A stretch of DNA of 45,407 bases from Oscillibacter sp. (GTDB lineage: Bacteria; Bacillota; Clostridia; Oscillospirales; Oscillospiraceae). Shown piece after piece: positions 24,113 through 32,115 of the stretch. A program made the translations under genes and the position numbers. How positions within the stretch are numbered: position 1 is the stretch's first letter; every line of letters begins with the position of its first letter. The notes below the pieces were generated by a model that saw nothing but the letters and a program-made list of their open reading frames with translations, did no database searches and had not been told where the DNA came from. The DNA lies in contig NZ_JAQUVF010000020.1 in assembly GCF_028693505.1 (NCBI RefSeq), positions 1-45,407 on the forward strand, given 5' to 3'.

Positions 24113-25443
24113 TGGAAACGCCCATTTTGGACTTTGTGGAGCGCTACGCCGCCTCTGATGTTGCGCGGCTCCACATGCCCGGCCACAAGGGAAAACCGTT
24201 TTTGGGCTGCGAAAAGCTGGATATTACAGAGATTTTTGGGGCCGACGCGCTGTATGAGGCGTCCGGCATCATCGCCCGGAGCGAGGAAAACGCCGCCGCC
24301 CTCTTCGGCGCGGGCAGGACGTTCTATTCCACCGAGGGGTCCAGCCAGTGCATCCGGGCCATGCTGTATCTGGCGCTGACCAATCGCCCCAAGGAGGCCC
24401 ACAGGGTGATCGTGGCGGCGCGAAACGTCCACAAGGCCTTTGTCTACGCGGCGGCCCTGCTGGATTTTGAGATCGTCTGGCTGTGGCCGGAGGGGAGCAG
24501 CTCCCTGTGCGCCTGCCCCGTGTCGCCCAAAGCGCTGGAACAAACGCTTGAAAGCTTGGACGCCCCCCCTGCCGCGGTGTATCTCACCAGTCCGGACTAT
24601 CTGGGCGGCATGGCGGATATCGCGGCGCTCTCGGCGGTGTGCCATCGCCACGGCACGGTGCTGGCGGTGGACAACGCCCACGGGGCCTATCTGCACTTTC
24701 TCCGCCCCGCCGTCCATCCGCTGGATCTGGGAGCGGACCTTTGCTGCGACTCCGCCCATAAGACGCTGAGCGTCCTCACCGGCGGTGCGTACCTGCACGT
24801 TGCCAAAAGCGCGCCGCAGGGCTTTTCGGAAAACGGAAAGGCGGCGCTGGCGCTGTTTGGGTCCACCAGCCCTTCTTACCTGACGCTTTGCTCTCTGGAC
24901 CGCTGCAACCGCACTCTTTCGGAGGCGTACCCCCCGCGCCTTTTAGAGACGGTTGCCCAGCTGGACGCACTGCGCCATTCGCTGGGGAAGGCCCGCTGGC
25001 AGGTGGAGCCTTCGGACCCCCTGCGGCTGACGCTGCGGTCCCCCGGAAGCGGCGTCGCCCTGGCCCGGCAGCTGCGGCGCCACGGCGTGGAATGTGAGTA
25101 CGCCGACCGGGATTTTCTGGTGTTGATGGCGACTCCGGAAAATGCGGCGGCGGATTTTACCCGGGTGGAGCAGGCTTTGGGAGAGAATTTGGCGCCTTGC
25201 ACCCCTGCGCCCGCCTTGCCGACGGCAAAGGGACGGCAGGTCTTGTCCGTGCGGCAGGCGCTCTTCGCCCCCTGCGAGACCATTGCGGCGCAGGAAGCGC
25301 TGGGCCGCATCTGCGGCGCGCCCACCGTTTCCTGCCCGCCTGCGATCCCCATTGCCGTCTCCGGCGAGGAGATTGGCCCGGAGGCTTTGGAGCTGCTGCG
25401 CTACTACGGTGTGGAAACTGTGAACGTCGTAAAAAGCGTATAA
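24112..25443 (+). CDS. Orn/Lys/Arg decarboxylase-family PLP protein
   Basis: A 443-residue fold-type I PLP protein of the short, YaaO-like Orn/Lys/Arg decarboxylase group. Visible are HMPGHKG near the N terminus, the PLP pocket VDNAHGAYL and the Schiff-base lysine in SAHKTLS (K217), plus the C-terminal PAIPIAVSGE stretch. The big N-terminal wing domain of inducible decarboxylases is missing, as is normal for this group. The substrate (lysine or arginine) cannot be told from sequence alone. It is translationally coupled to the SCIFF maturase by a one-base overlap and ends at a strong terminator. Confidence 0.85.
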   Translation: METPILDFVERYAASDVARLHMPGHKGKPFLGCEKLDITEIFGADALYEASGIIARSEENAAALFGAGRTFYSTEGSSQCIRAMLYLALTNRPKEAHRVIVAARNVHKAFVYAAALLDFEIVWLWPEGSSSLCACPVSPKALEQTLESLDAPPAAVYLTSPDYLGGMADIAALSAVCHRHGTVLAVDNAHGAYLHFLRPAVHPLDLGADLCCDSAHKTLSVLTGGAYLHVAKSAPQGFSENGKAALALFGSTSPSYLTLCSLDRCNRTLSEAYPPRLLETVAQLDALRHSLGKARWQVEPSDPLRLTLRSPGSGVALARQLRRHGVECEYADRDFLVLMATPENAAADFTRVEQALGENLAPCTPAPALPTAKGRQVLSVRQALFAPCETIAAQEALGRICGAPTVSCPPAIPIAVSGEEIGPEALELLRYYGVETVNVVKSV

Positions 25444-25449
25444 CGTGAG

Positions 25450-25485
25450 AACCGCCCCTTCACAAACGCGAAGGGGCGGTTTTCC
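25450..25485 (+). terminator. Terminator of SCIFF-decarboxylase operon
   Basis: A 12-bp stem (AACCGCCCCTTC with GAAGGGGCGGTT) followed by TTTCC. Confidence 0.8.
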
Positions 25486-25636
25486 TATGGAGCAGCCCGA
25501 AAAATGGGAGGGCTTCCCGTGGGAGCGGGGCCGTAGCCGTGGGTATTGGAGTCTCCGAAACACAGAAGTCTCACGACCGGCTCGTCTCACCCGCAGCATA
25601 CCATGATTTGGCGGCGGGAACAACCCACCGCCGCTC

Positions 25637-25665
25637 TTGCGTTTTTCCGACGGATACGGTATGAT
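25637..25665 (+). promoter_or_regulatory. Promoter of carbonic anhydrase gene
   Basis: TTGCGT (25637-25642), 17-bp spacer, TATGAT (25660-25665). Confidence 0.55.
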
Positions 25666-25699
25666 ATGCACAAGACCCAATATGAAAGGAATCCAGAAT

Positions 25700-26242
25700 A
25701 TGCTCGATGAGATGCTGGCCTATAACCGCGAATTCGTCAGGACCGAGGCTTTTCAAAAATTTCAGACCAGTAAATATCCGGACAAGAAAATCGCCATTCT
25801 CACCTGTATGGATACCCGCCTTGTGGAGCTGCTGCCCGCGGCGCTGGGCATCAAAAACGGCGATGTGAAGATGATCAAAAACGCGGGCGGCATGATCACG
25901 GGACCGTTTGACAGCGCCGTGCGGAGCCTGCTGGTGGGCATTGTGGAGCTTGGCGTGGAGGCGGTCATGGTTATCGGACACACGGACTGCGGCGTTTCCC
26001 ACATCAACGCGGACATGATGATCCGTCACCTGATCCAGCGGGGCGTTTCGCAGGATCATATCGACATGATGCGCTACTGCGGCATCGATTTTGAGGCGTG
26101 GCTCCGGGGCTTTGACTGCGTGGAGACCTCCGTTGCGGAGACGGTGGAGCTGCTGCGCAACCACCCCTTGATGCCAAAGGACGTGACCATTTGCGGCTAC
26201 ATCATCAACACGGAGACCGGAGAACTGACCCCCCAGGCATAA
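25700..26242 (+). CDS. Beta-class carbonic anhydrase
   Basis: Interconverts carbon dioxide and bicarbonate with a zinc cofactor. The 180-residue protein has the beta-class signatures: C36 and the D38-R40 dyad in ILTCMDTRL, then H94 and C97 in GHTDCG. These give the Cys-His-Cys zinc ligands. It is a compact member without long N- or C-terminal extensions. ATG 25700 has AAAGGAA eight bases upstream; an upstream in-frame ATG lies inside the promoter. The gene is monocistronic. Confidence 0.92.
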   Translation: MLDEMLAYNREFVRTEAFQKFQTSKYPDKKIAILTCMDTRLVELLPAALGIKNGDVKMIKNAGGMITGPFDSAVRSLLVGIVELGVEAVMVIGHTDCGVSHINADMMIRHLIQRGVSQDHIDMMRYCGIDFEAWLRGFDCVETSVAETVELLRNHPLMPKDVTICGYIINTETGELTPQA

Positions 26243-26248
26243 ATACAT

Positions 26249-26282
26249 AAAAAAAGCAGACTCTTTCGAGTCTGCTTTTTTA
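26249..26282. terminator. Bidirectional terminator between carbonic anhydrase and ribokinase genes
   Basis: A 14-bp stem (AAAAAAGCAGACTC with GAGTCTGCTTTTTT). The ribokinase stop codon lies in its T-tract. Confidence 0.9.
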
Positions 26283-27281
26283 TGCACGCAGTTGATCGAG
26301 AAGCGCGAGGTCAAAGCCCCGATAGTCCCGCTCCCGCAGCAGCGCGGTCACTTCCGTCAGCGTTGGCAGAGAGGGCATGGCCCCCATGCGGGAGACGGTA
26401 ATGGCGGCGGCGTGGCTGGCAAAGGAAAGGGCCTGCTCCTGAGAAAGCCCAATGGTAAGGCCCACCGAAAACGCGCCCACAAAGGAATCTCCCGCCGCGG
26501 TGGGGTCCGCCACGTGGTCCATCCGGACACAGGGGATGTAGTGGATGCCATCGGCCTCCACCACGGCGGAGCCGTTGCCGCCCAGCGTGATGATGACGTT
26601 TTCCACGCCCTTGGCCCGCAGCGCGGCGGCGATGCGGTTGAGGTCCTCCTGCCGGATAGTGGTGCCGTCCATCCCCAAGGGAAGGCCGGTCTCGGCGGCG
26701 GCCTCCTGCTCGTTGGGGGTCAAATAAGTGACAAGCCGTAAAAGCTCGTCATCCAGCTCGGTGGCGGGGGCGGGATTCAGCATGACCGGTACGCCGGCGT
26801 TCTTGGCCCAAAGCGCCACCGCACGGTTGACCTCCAGCGGTACCTCCAGCTGCAAAAGGACCATATCGTAGGTGGCGATCTCCTCCTGAATCCAGGAAAC
26901 CTCCTCCACGCGCAAGGTCCGGTTGGCGCCGGGAATGACCACAATGCGGTTTTGTGCGCTGTGCTCGCTTACCTCCAGCGTCACATGTCCCACGCCGGAG
27001 GTGACGCCCGGCCGCACCAGCACGTTTCTCACGTCCACACCGGCGGCCCGGGGCGTTTCCAGCAGAGCTTTGCCGAAAAGATCGTCGCCCACGCAGCCCA
27101 TCATCGTGACGTCGGCGCCTAATCGGGCGCATTGCAGGGCCTGATTGGCACCCTTTCCGCCGGGGGCCATATGAAACGCTTTTCCATACACCGTCTGCCC
27201 GGAATGGGGGACGCGCTCCGTGGTGGCGATGACGTCCATCACGAAGCTGCCGACAACAAGAATACGCGGTTTTCTCTGCAT
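26280..27281 (-). CDS. rbsK: Ribokinase-like PfkB family sugar kinase
   Basis: A 333-residue PfkB-family kinase, probably phosphorylating ribose. The N-terminal PGGKGANQALQCARLGA matches ribokinase, as does the late VIITLGGNGSAV. The catalytic signature reads DPTAAGDSFVGAF, where most ribokinases have DTTGAGD or DTVGAGD; the catalytic aspartate and anion-hole GD are kept but the first two loop residues differ. The start ATG 27281 has CAGGAG about eleven bases upstream. No transporter or deoC neighbour is present, so a different five-carbon sugar or nucleoside is possible. Confidence 0.82.
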   Translation of the reverse strand: MQRKPRILVVGSFVMDVIATTERVPHSGQTVYGKAFHMAPGGKGANQALQCARLGADVTMMGCVGDDLFGKALLETPRAAGVDVRNVLVRPGVTSGVGHVTLEVSEHSAQNRIVVIPGANRTLRVEEVSWIQEEIATYDMVLLQLEVPLEVNRAVALWAKNAGVPVMLNPAPATELDDELLRLVTYLTPNEQEAAAETGLPLGMDGTTIRQEDLNRIAAALRAKGVENVIITLGGNGSAVVEADGIHYIPCVRMDHVADPTAAGDSFVGAFSVGLTIGLSQEQALSFASHAAAITVSRMGAMPSLPTLTEVTALLRERDYRGFDLALLDQLRA

Positions 27282-27368
27282 GATGCTGATAACTCCTGTT
27301 AGAAAGTAGATTTCTTCTGTCATAGAATGTATAGGATCATCCGCAAGGCGGCTTTCTTGATAGAGATT

Positions 27369-27396
27369 ATTATAAAACTTTACGTAAAAAATACAA
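27369..27396 (-). promoter_or_regulatory. Candidate promoter of ribokinase gene
   Basis: Minus-strand TTGTAT (27391-27396), 16-bp spacer, consensus TATAAT (27369-27374). Confidence 0.55.
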
Positions 27397-27465
27397 GTCT
27401 TTTTTCAAATTTAAATAGTAAAACGATTAAATGAGTCAAAAAAACATATCAGAATTGCAAAATAA

Positions 27466-27503
27466 GCAAAAGTCGGTCCCGTTTTTACAGGACCGACTTT
27501 TGC
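27466..27503 (-). terminator. Terminator of pckA
   Basis: A 14-bp stem (27466-27479 with 27490-27503) beyond the pckA stop. The minus-strand T-tract after it is only moderate. Confidence 0.75.
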
Positions 27504-27532
27504 GCGTCTTTTCAGAAGATTGATTTTTTCGA

Positions 27533-29221
27533 TTACAGGGTGTTGGCGGCGTCCACTACGCGGCGGATGGCCTCGGCGGCGTCTGCGGGCAGCTTGTTGA
27601 AGCCGCCTTCCTCGGTGTCCAGCTTCGTCACATACTGCAAGCGGTCCTGCATCCGGGCTTTCAGCTGGGACACATAGTCGTGGTCGGTGAGATCGGGCAC
27701 AAAGCCTTCCCACTCGAGGATCTCAATATCAGAGAAGGGGCCCCAGGGCTTGAAGGCGGCCTTGCCCTCCACAACGGATTCCAGAATCCCCAGCGTATCC
27801 TCCTTCTGGACCTTCTTGCCCATGAAGTCGCCGGTGTTGATGATGTAGCAGGCCACGTTCTTCTCCGCCACCAGCTTCTTGAACTTTTCGTAGTCGTTCA
27901 CCAGCGGGTAAGTGCGGAAGGGGTTGGCGTAAGGCTCCACCACCAGAGCGTTGGGGTCCACGCCCGGCTTTAGCCGCTCGGCGGAGGAGCGCTTGGTGGC
28001 AAGCGTCGCGCCCATGACGGAGGCGAGGGAAGCGCCCTTGAGCTTCACGATGGGCGGAATGGTGGGGTCCTTCATGATCCAGAAGATGGCGTTGACGGGG
28101 GAGTCGATCTTGTCGACCCGGTTGGGGGACCAGAGCTTGGACTTGATGGCCCGGCCGTTGCCGTTGCGCACATCCTCGGTGACAAGGACCACCTTGCCGT
28201 CCTCATCCAGCGTGGCGGAGCAGTTCTGGGCGGTGAGCAGATACTTGTTGTCGGGAGAATCCACGGGGTAGTCCGCAGTCTTATCAAAGTAGGTAGGCTC
28301 CAGCGCGACGGAGGCGCAGGTCTCGGAGTTGATGATAAACGCGTCGTCATGAAGCACCTTGATGGCGGGATACTTGCCGCCGTGCTTGGCGTGAGTCAGC
28401 GTGGATTTGCCGGAGCCGGAAAGGCCGAACACGGCTGCCACGTACTTGCTGCCGTCATCCAATGTGTACTCCTTCTGACCGCCATGGCAGGAGGCATAGC
28501 CGTTGCGGTTGGCAATGGCCCAGGCCAGCGTCAAGGTGCCCTTCTTATGTTCGCCGAAGTAGCGCATACCCAGAATGGCGGCGCAGTTGGTCTCCGTATT
28601 GAAGTAGCACAGGCACTTGGGATCGCACACATCCTCCTGACCCGGCGCGCCGGTCCACTGAGGGTCGGAGAAAATGTAGATGTCCGCTTCCCTGCCGTCG
28701 CCGACACGCTGGGAGTTCTTGTACATTTTCACGTACTCGTCGGACTGGTACTGGAAGTTCAGCATCCAGTTGTAGAGCAGGTTTTCCTCTCCCTCGGGAA
28801 TCAGCAGATGGGCCTTTACCATAAACTCGGAGTCCAGACCGATAAAGACCTCGGCATGGTACATGGTTTTCCAGCGGCTGTCGTACACGGCGTCCATGAC
28901 GATCTTATCCAACGCGGCGGTGTTGACGCCGGGCTTGCCGGTGATGCGTCGGGCAGGGGCGTAACGGCCGGTGATGGAACCGTCGTTAAAGAGCAGCACT
29001 CGGGCGTCCGATTCCAGTCCGAACTCTTCGCCCCGGTAAACGGGCATGTCGGTGACGACGGTGCCGGGAGAGTTTTTTGCCAGCTCATAGGCCTCCCTCA
29101 GGGTGTTGATCTTGATGACATTGTTGCCGTAGAAAGGAGCCTCAATGATGGAGCGGGTCTTGGAGAACCCGACCTTGCCCGACCCGATTTCGGCTCTGGG
29201 ATAGTAGGCTTTTGTAGACAT
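27533..29221 (-). CDS. pckA: Phosphoenolpyruvate carboxykinase (ATP)
   Basis: Interconverts oxaloacetate + ATP and phosphoenolpyruvate + CO2 + ADP. In fermenting Clostridia it often runs in the carboxylating direction. The 562-residue protein has the kinase-1 P-loop FGLSGSGKST, the metal-binding LHDDAFI and the NRVDKI segment. It is longer than the usual 520-540 residues, mostly at the N terminus and in loops. Two start codons lie close together; ATG 29221 has AGGAGG at a good eight-base distance, ATG 29227 only two bases. The nearby carbonic anhydrase could supply CO2 or bicarbonate balance, which is context only. Confidence 0.94.
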   Translation of the reverse strand: MSTKAYYPRAEIGSGKVGFSKTRSIIEAPFYGNNVIKINTLREAYELAKNSPGTVVTDMPVYRGEEFGLESDARVLLFNDGSITGRYAPARRITGKPGVNTAALDKIVMDAVYDSRWKTMYHAEVFIGLDSEFMVKAHLLIPEGEENLLYNWMLNFQYQSDEYVKMYKNSQRVGDGREADIYIFSDPQWTGAPGQEDVCDPKCLCYFNTETNCAAILGMRYFGEHKKGTLTLAWAIANRNGYASCHGGQKEYTLDDGSKYVAAVFGLSGSGKSTLTHAKHGGKYPAIKVLHDDAFIINSETCASVALEPTYFDKTADYPVDSPDNKYLLTAQNCSATLDEDGKVVLVTEDVRNGNGRAIKSKLWSPNRVDKIDSPVNAIFWIMKDPTIPPIVKLKGASLASVMGATLATKRSSAERLKPGVDPNALVVEPYANPFRTYPLVNDYEKFKKLVAEKNVACYIINTGDFMGKKVQKEDTLGILESVVEGKAAFKPWGPFSDIEILEWEGFVPDLTDHDYVSQLKARMQDRLQYVTKLDTEEGGFNKLPADAAEAIRRVVDAANTL

Positions 29222-29355
29222 ATTCATATCCTCCTGTCAGAAATGTTCTGAAACGGTTAGAAAAACTTGCTAATTATTTGTATGGTACTGCAACTTTGAT
29301 GAAAAATCAAGGGAATCCCGATTCCTCAACCGGAGGGCCGTTCATTTTCCGTCCC

Positions 29356-29703
29356 TTACTCCCCGTCTTTTCCGTCCTCAAATCGGTCCACATAGCCGAT
29401 AAGCGTTCCGTCTTTGTCCCGCACGGGGGTGATGTACACGCGGTAGCCCTCAATTTTCGTGGTGCCGATCCGCTTTTCGCCGCCGCCGGCTTTCAGCTCC
29501 TCCACCAGCGCAAGAATCCGCTCCCGGGTCTCGGGCCGGTGGCAGTCCAGCACGCTCTTTCCAACAAGGTCCCGATAGGAACGGGTCACGTAGTAATAGT
29601 ATTCCGCCGCCGGATTCATATAGCGGATCACGTGGTCAAGGTCGCAGAACAAAATCCCCATGGGCCAAGAATCCAAAATCTCCCGGCAGTATGCAAACTC
29701 CAT
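29356..29703 (-). CDS. Small stand-alone PAS-domain protein
   Basis: A 115-residue protein that is essentially one PAS domain: residues about 8-60 include GILFCDLDHVIRYMNPAAEY, which is the beginning of a PAS fold, and a C-terminal YITPVRDKDGTLIGYVDRFED strand pair. There is no attached kinase, GGDEF or HTH domain, so it may be a sensory adaptor. The ligand is unknown. GAGGGAGG lies seven bases before ATG 29703. Its start is 14 bases after the stop of the WapI-like gene, so it is the last gene of a three-gene minus-strand operon. Confidence 0.72.
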   Translation of the reverse strand: MEFAYCREILDSWPMGILFCDLDHVIRYMNPAAEYYYYVTRSYRDLVGKSVLDCHRPETRERILALVEELKAGGGEKRIGTTKIEGYRVYITPVRDKDGTLIGYVDRFEDGKDGE

Positions 29704-29716
29704 TGCGCCGCCTCCC

Positions 29717-30154
29717 TCAATTCCGGTCCGGAAATCTGGCGCAAAGCCCATCCAGCTCCGCCACCAAAGCCGCCATCTCCGCCGGGGTCATTTTGCAATC
29801 CACCTCGGCGGTGTCGTCGCCGTCCATGGTGTTTGGCAGGAAGAAGGAAACGCTCACGCGGAAACCGTCCCCCTCCGCGTCCGCCGCCAGCAGGAAATAC
29901 GGCAGCATAAAAAAGCTTTCATAGCTTTCCCTGATACCGGCGTTCAGCACCTTCAATCCGGCGGTCAGCTCCTTGAGCTCATAGGTCAAAAGGCAGCTGT
30001 TGGAATCCTTGAGAAGCTTCCCGTCCTCTTCGGTCCAAGTGGCACGCAGCACCAGCAAATTACGCTCGTCGCTGCCGGGATCGCCGCCGTCGGCGGGCAG
30101 CGCATAGCCCACCACATCCAGCTTCAGCGCAGCTTCTTCGTTTTTAAACAGCAT
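29717..30154 (-). CDS. WapI-like/hypothetical protein
   Basis: A 145-residue soluble protein, acidic, with no signal peptide. The pattern of a GYALPADGGD start, NLLVLRAT, a central SCLLTYELKELTAGL and a phenylalanine-rich FFMLPYF resembles the WapI-type fold of contact-inhibition immunity proteins, but the match is from memory and weak. No toxin gene is adjacent. AAGGAG precedes ATG 30154. It lies 15 bases downstream of the aldo/keto reductase gene. Confidence 0.4.
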   Translation of the reverse strand: MLFKNEEAALKLDVVGYALPADGGDPGSDERNLLVLRATWTEEDGKLLKDSNSCLLTYELKELTAGLKVLNAGIRESYESFFMLPYFLLAADAEGDGFRVSVSFFLPNTMDGDDTAEVDCKMTPAEMAALVAELDGLCARFPDRN

Positions 30155-30169
30155 ATAGGGCGCTCCTTG

Positions 30170-31195
30170 TCAATCGTTGTGGTGCGCCGCGTAGAACGCA
30201 TCGTAGTCCTTGAGCATCTTTTCCAGCAGCGCCGGGGTGTCCAATTCATAGGGGCAGCGGCTCTTGCACGCGTCGCAGTGGACGCATTCTTCGATCTTGT
30301 GCATTTTGGCGTGCCACTCCTCGCTCATATAGGGCCGGTAGGGGGACCGGCGCAGCAGCGCGCTCATGCGGGCCGCCTGGGGAATGTCGATGCCCGCGGT
30401 GCAGGGCAGACAGTATCCGCAGCTGCGGCAAAAGTCCCCGGCCATCTCCCGCCGGTCCTTTTCGATCACGGCGCGCACCTCCGGCGTCATGCCGGGGTCC
30501 CGGGCAGAAAGCTCCAGCCACTGGTCCAGCTCCCACGCATGCTGGACGCCCCAGATCGGCACCACATGGGGGTACTGGCGCATAAAGGCGTAACACGCCT
30601 CGGCGTGATTCAAAAGGCCGCCGGAGAGGCCCTTCATGGCGATAAAGCCCATATCCGCCTCACGGCAGGACTCCACAATCGCAAAGTCCGTGTCCGCGGC
30701 CAGATAGCAAAAGGGAAATTGCAGGGTCTCGTAAAGGCCCGAGGCAACGGCCGCCCTTGCGACATGCGGGCGGTGGTTCGTGATGCCGATGTGGCGGATA
30801 TAGCCCTTTTGCTGCATCTCCTTCGCCGCGGCAAAGGGACCGTCCGGGTCCTCCGGATCGGGCAGCTGGGCCGGGTTGTGGAATTGGAACAGGTCGATGT
30901 AATCCGTTTGGAGGCTGCGCAGGCTCTGCTCAATATGGGCAAGGACGGTCTTTTTGTCTTTTCCGCCGCTCTTGGTGGAGATCACCACGTTCTTTCGCAC
31001 GTCGTGCAGCGCCGCGCCCAGCTTTTCCTCGCTGTCGGTATAGGCGTTGGCGGTATCGAAATAGTTGACACCGCCGTCATAGGCTCTGCGGACCAGCCCC
31101 GCGGCCTCCTCTTTCGAGATGCGCTGGATCGGCAGCGCGCCGAAGGATGTCCGGGAGACCCACAGCTCCGTACGGCCCAATCTGATTTTTTCCAT
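30170..31195 (-). CDS. Aldo/keto reductase with C-terminal 4Fe-4S domain
   Basis: A 341-residue protein. Residues 1 to about 250 form an aldo/keto reductase barrel (FGALPIQR, DTANAYTDSEEKLG, YIDLFQFHNP). The C terminus adds ferredoxin-like cysteine motifs: CRSCGYCLPC (ending in GIDIP) and CVHCDACKSRCPYEL, predicted to hold two 4Fe-4S clusters. This fusion is common in anaerobes, where electrons can come from ferredoxin; substrates are mostly unknown. The catalytic tyrosine in NAYTDSE is present. ATG 31195 has AGGAG eight bases upstream. It is the first gene of a three-gene operon. Confidence 0.88.
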   Translation of the reverse strand: MEKIRLGRTELWVSRTSFGALPIQRISKEEAAGLVRRAYDGGVNYFDTANAYTDSEEKLGAALHDVRKNVVISTKSGGKDKKTVLAHIEQSLRSLQTDYIDLFQFHNPAQLPDPEDPDGPFAAAKEMQQKGYIRHIGITNHRPHVARAAVASGLYETLQFPFCYLAADTDFAIVESCREADMGFIAMKGLSGGLLNHAEACYAFMRQYPHVVPIWGVQHAWELDQWLELSARDPGMTPEVRAVIEKDRREMAGDFCRSCGYCLPCTAGIDIPQAARMSALLRRSPYRPYMSEEWHAKMHKIEECVHCDACKSRCPYELDTPALLEKMLKDYDAFYAAHHND

Positions 31196-31240
31196 ACTCT
31201 CTTCTCCTGTCCGCCGCGCAAGGCAGTAATTGATACAAAT

Positions 31241-31268
31241 ATTGTAGCACACTTTTCCCTGTTTGCAA
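31241..31268 (-). promoter_or_regulatory. Promoter of aldo/keto reductase operon
   Basis: Minus-strand TTGCAA (31263-31268), 16-bp spacer, TACAAT (31241-31246). The palindromic -35 is shared with the divergent lipoprotein promoter. Confidence 0.6.
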
Positions 31269-31290
31269 ATCCGACGGAATGTGATAAACT
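31263..31290 (+). promoter_or_regulatory. Promoter of lipoprotein gene
   Basis: TTGCAA (31263-31268), 16-bp spacer, TAAACT (31285-31290). Confidence 0.5.
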
Positions 31291-31334
31291 TATTTTTTAA
31301 GAAAATACGGGAGGGAATCTGCACGAGAAAGCAA

Positions 31335-32048
31335 ATGGCAATCGGTCTTCTTCTCACGGCGCTGCTATGCGCGGGATGCGGAGCCGAAACGCCTTCCCCG
31401 GCGCCCGAATCGCCGCCTGCCTCCCCCCAGCAGGGCGCCGTTCCCGCGCCGGAGGCGACGGTGGAGACAGAGGATCACGTGCTCATGACCATGGAGCTGC
31501 CGCCCATGGCGGACGGGAGGACCCTCACGTGTCAGGCCATCGGAAAAAAGCGGGCGGACGCAGACCAGTGGGGCGTCCGGGAGATCCGGGTATACGACGG
31601 GGAGCATCTGCTCCAAACCCTTCTCGTGCAGGACGCCATCGATACCGACGGCGTCAGCGGCGCTGTGGGCGAGGGGTATACGGACTGTCCGCTCATCGAC
31701 GAGCTGATGAGCGCTCAGGATATGAATTTTGACCGCATTCCGGACATCGCGCTCTTTGCGTGGACCCCGGCGGGGGCCAACATTCCCCGCTATTACTGGC
31801 TGTGGGACGAGAGTGCCGCCTGCTTCCGGTACGGATTCTGCCTTCCCAACGCCGTACCGGATCAGGAGACGGAGCAGATCGTGTGCTCTACGACGTGGAG
31901 CCGGGGATTTTTCACGGAATACTACGCGTACGATCCGCAGGGCGCTTTGCAGCTGGTCTACACGCTCAGCGAGACGTATCAGATCGACGGAAGCCATACC
32001 CGCGAGGCCTATCGGCTGGTGGACGGCACTCTGGTGCGGGAGGAGTAA
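31335..32048 (+). CDS. Predicted lipoprotein, function unknown
   Basis: A 237-residue protein from ATG 31335. The start region is odd. The strong GGGAGGG lies about eighteen bases upstream of this ATG but seven bases before an in-frame ACG at 31323; starting there would give RKQMAIGLLLTALLCAGC, a textbook lipoprotein signal with positive n-region. Starting at ATG leaves a signal without any positive charge. The lipobox LCAGC is clear either way. The linker is proline- and alanine-rich, then a beta-rich domain with FDRIPDIALF resembling the calcium-binding DxNxDxxxDI pattern of FG-GAP/XAC2610-like proteins. No known enzyme motif. Confidence 0.7.
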   Translation: MAIGLLLTALLCAGCGAETPSPAPESPPASPQQGAVPAPEATVETEDHVLMTMELPPMADGRTLTCQAIGKKRADADQWGVREIRVYDGEHLLQTLLVQDAIDTDGVSGAVGEGYTDCPLIDELMSAQDMNFDRIPDIALFAWTPAGANIPRYYWLWDESAACFRYGFCLPNAVPDQETEQIVCSTTWSRGFFTEYYAYDPQGALQLVYTLSETYQIDGSHTREAYRLVDGTLVREE

Positions 32049-32083
32049 CTCAGTCGAAGCGCTGCGGGCCATGGTTAGGGAAT

Positions 32084-32115
32084 AAAAAAAGACCGCCGAA
32101 GCGGTCTTTTTTTTA
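32084..32115. terminator. Bidirectional terminator between lipoprotein and cytidylate-kinase-like genes
   Basis: Stem AAAGACCGC-CGAA-GCGGTCTTT flanked by A-run and T-run. Confidence 0.9.

Noticed and set aside
25486-25636. Imperfect GC-rich stem near 25609-25632 as a separate RNA gene
   Set aside because: A single imperfect stem next to a promoter with no other structure; more likely incidental.
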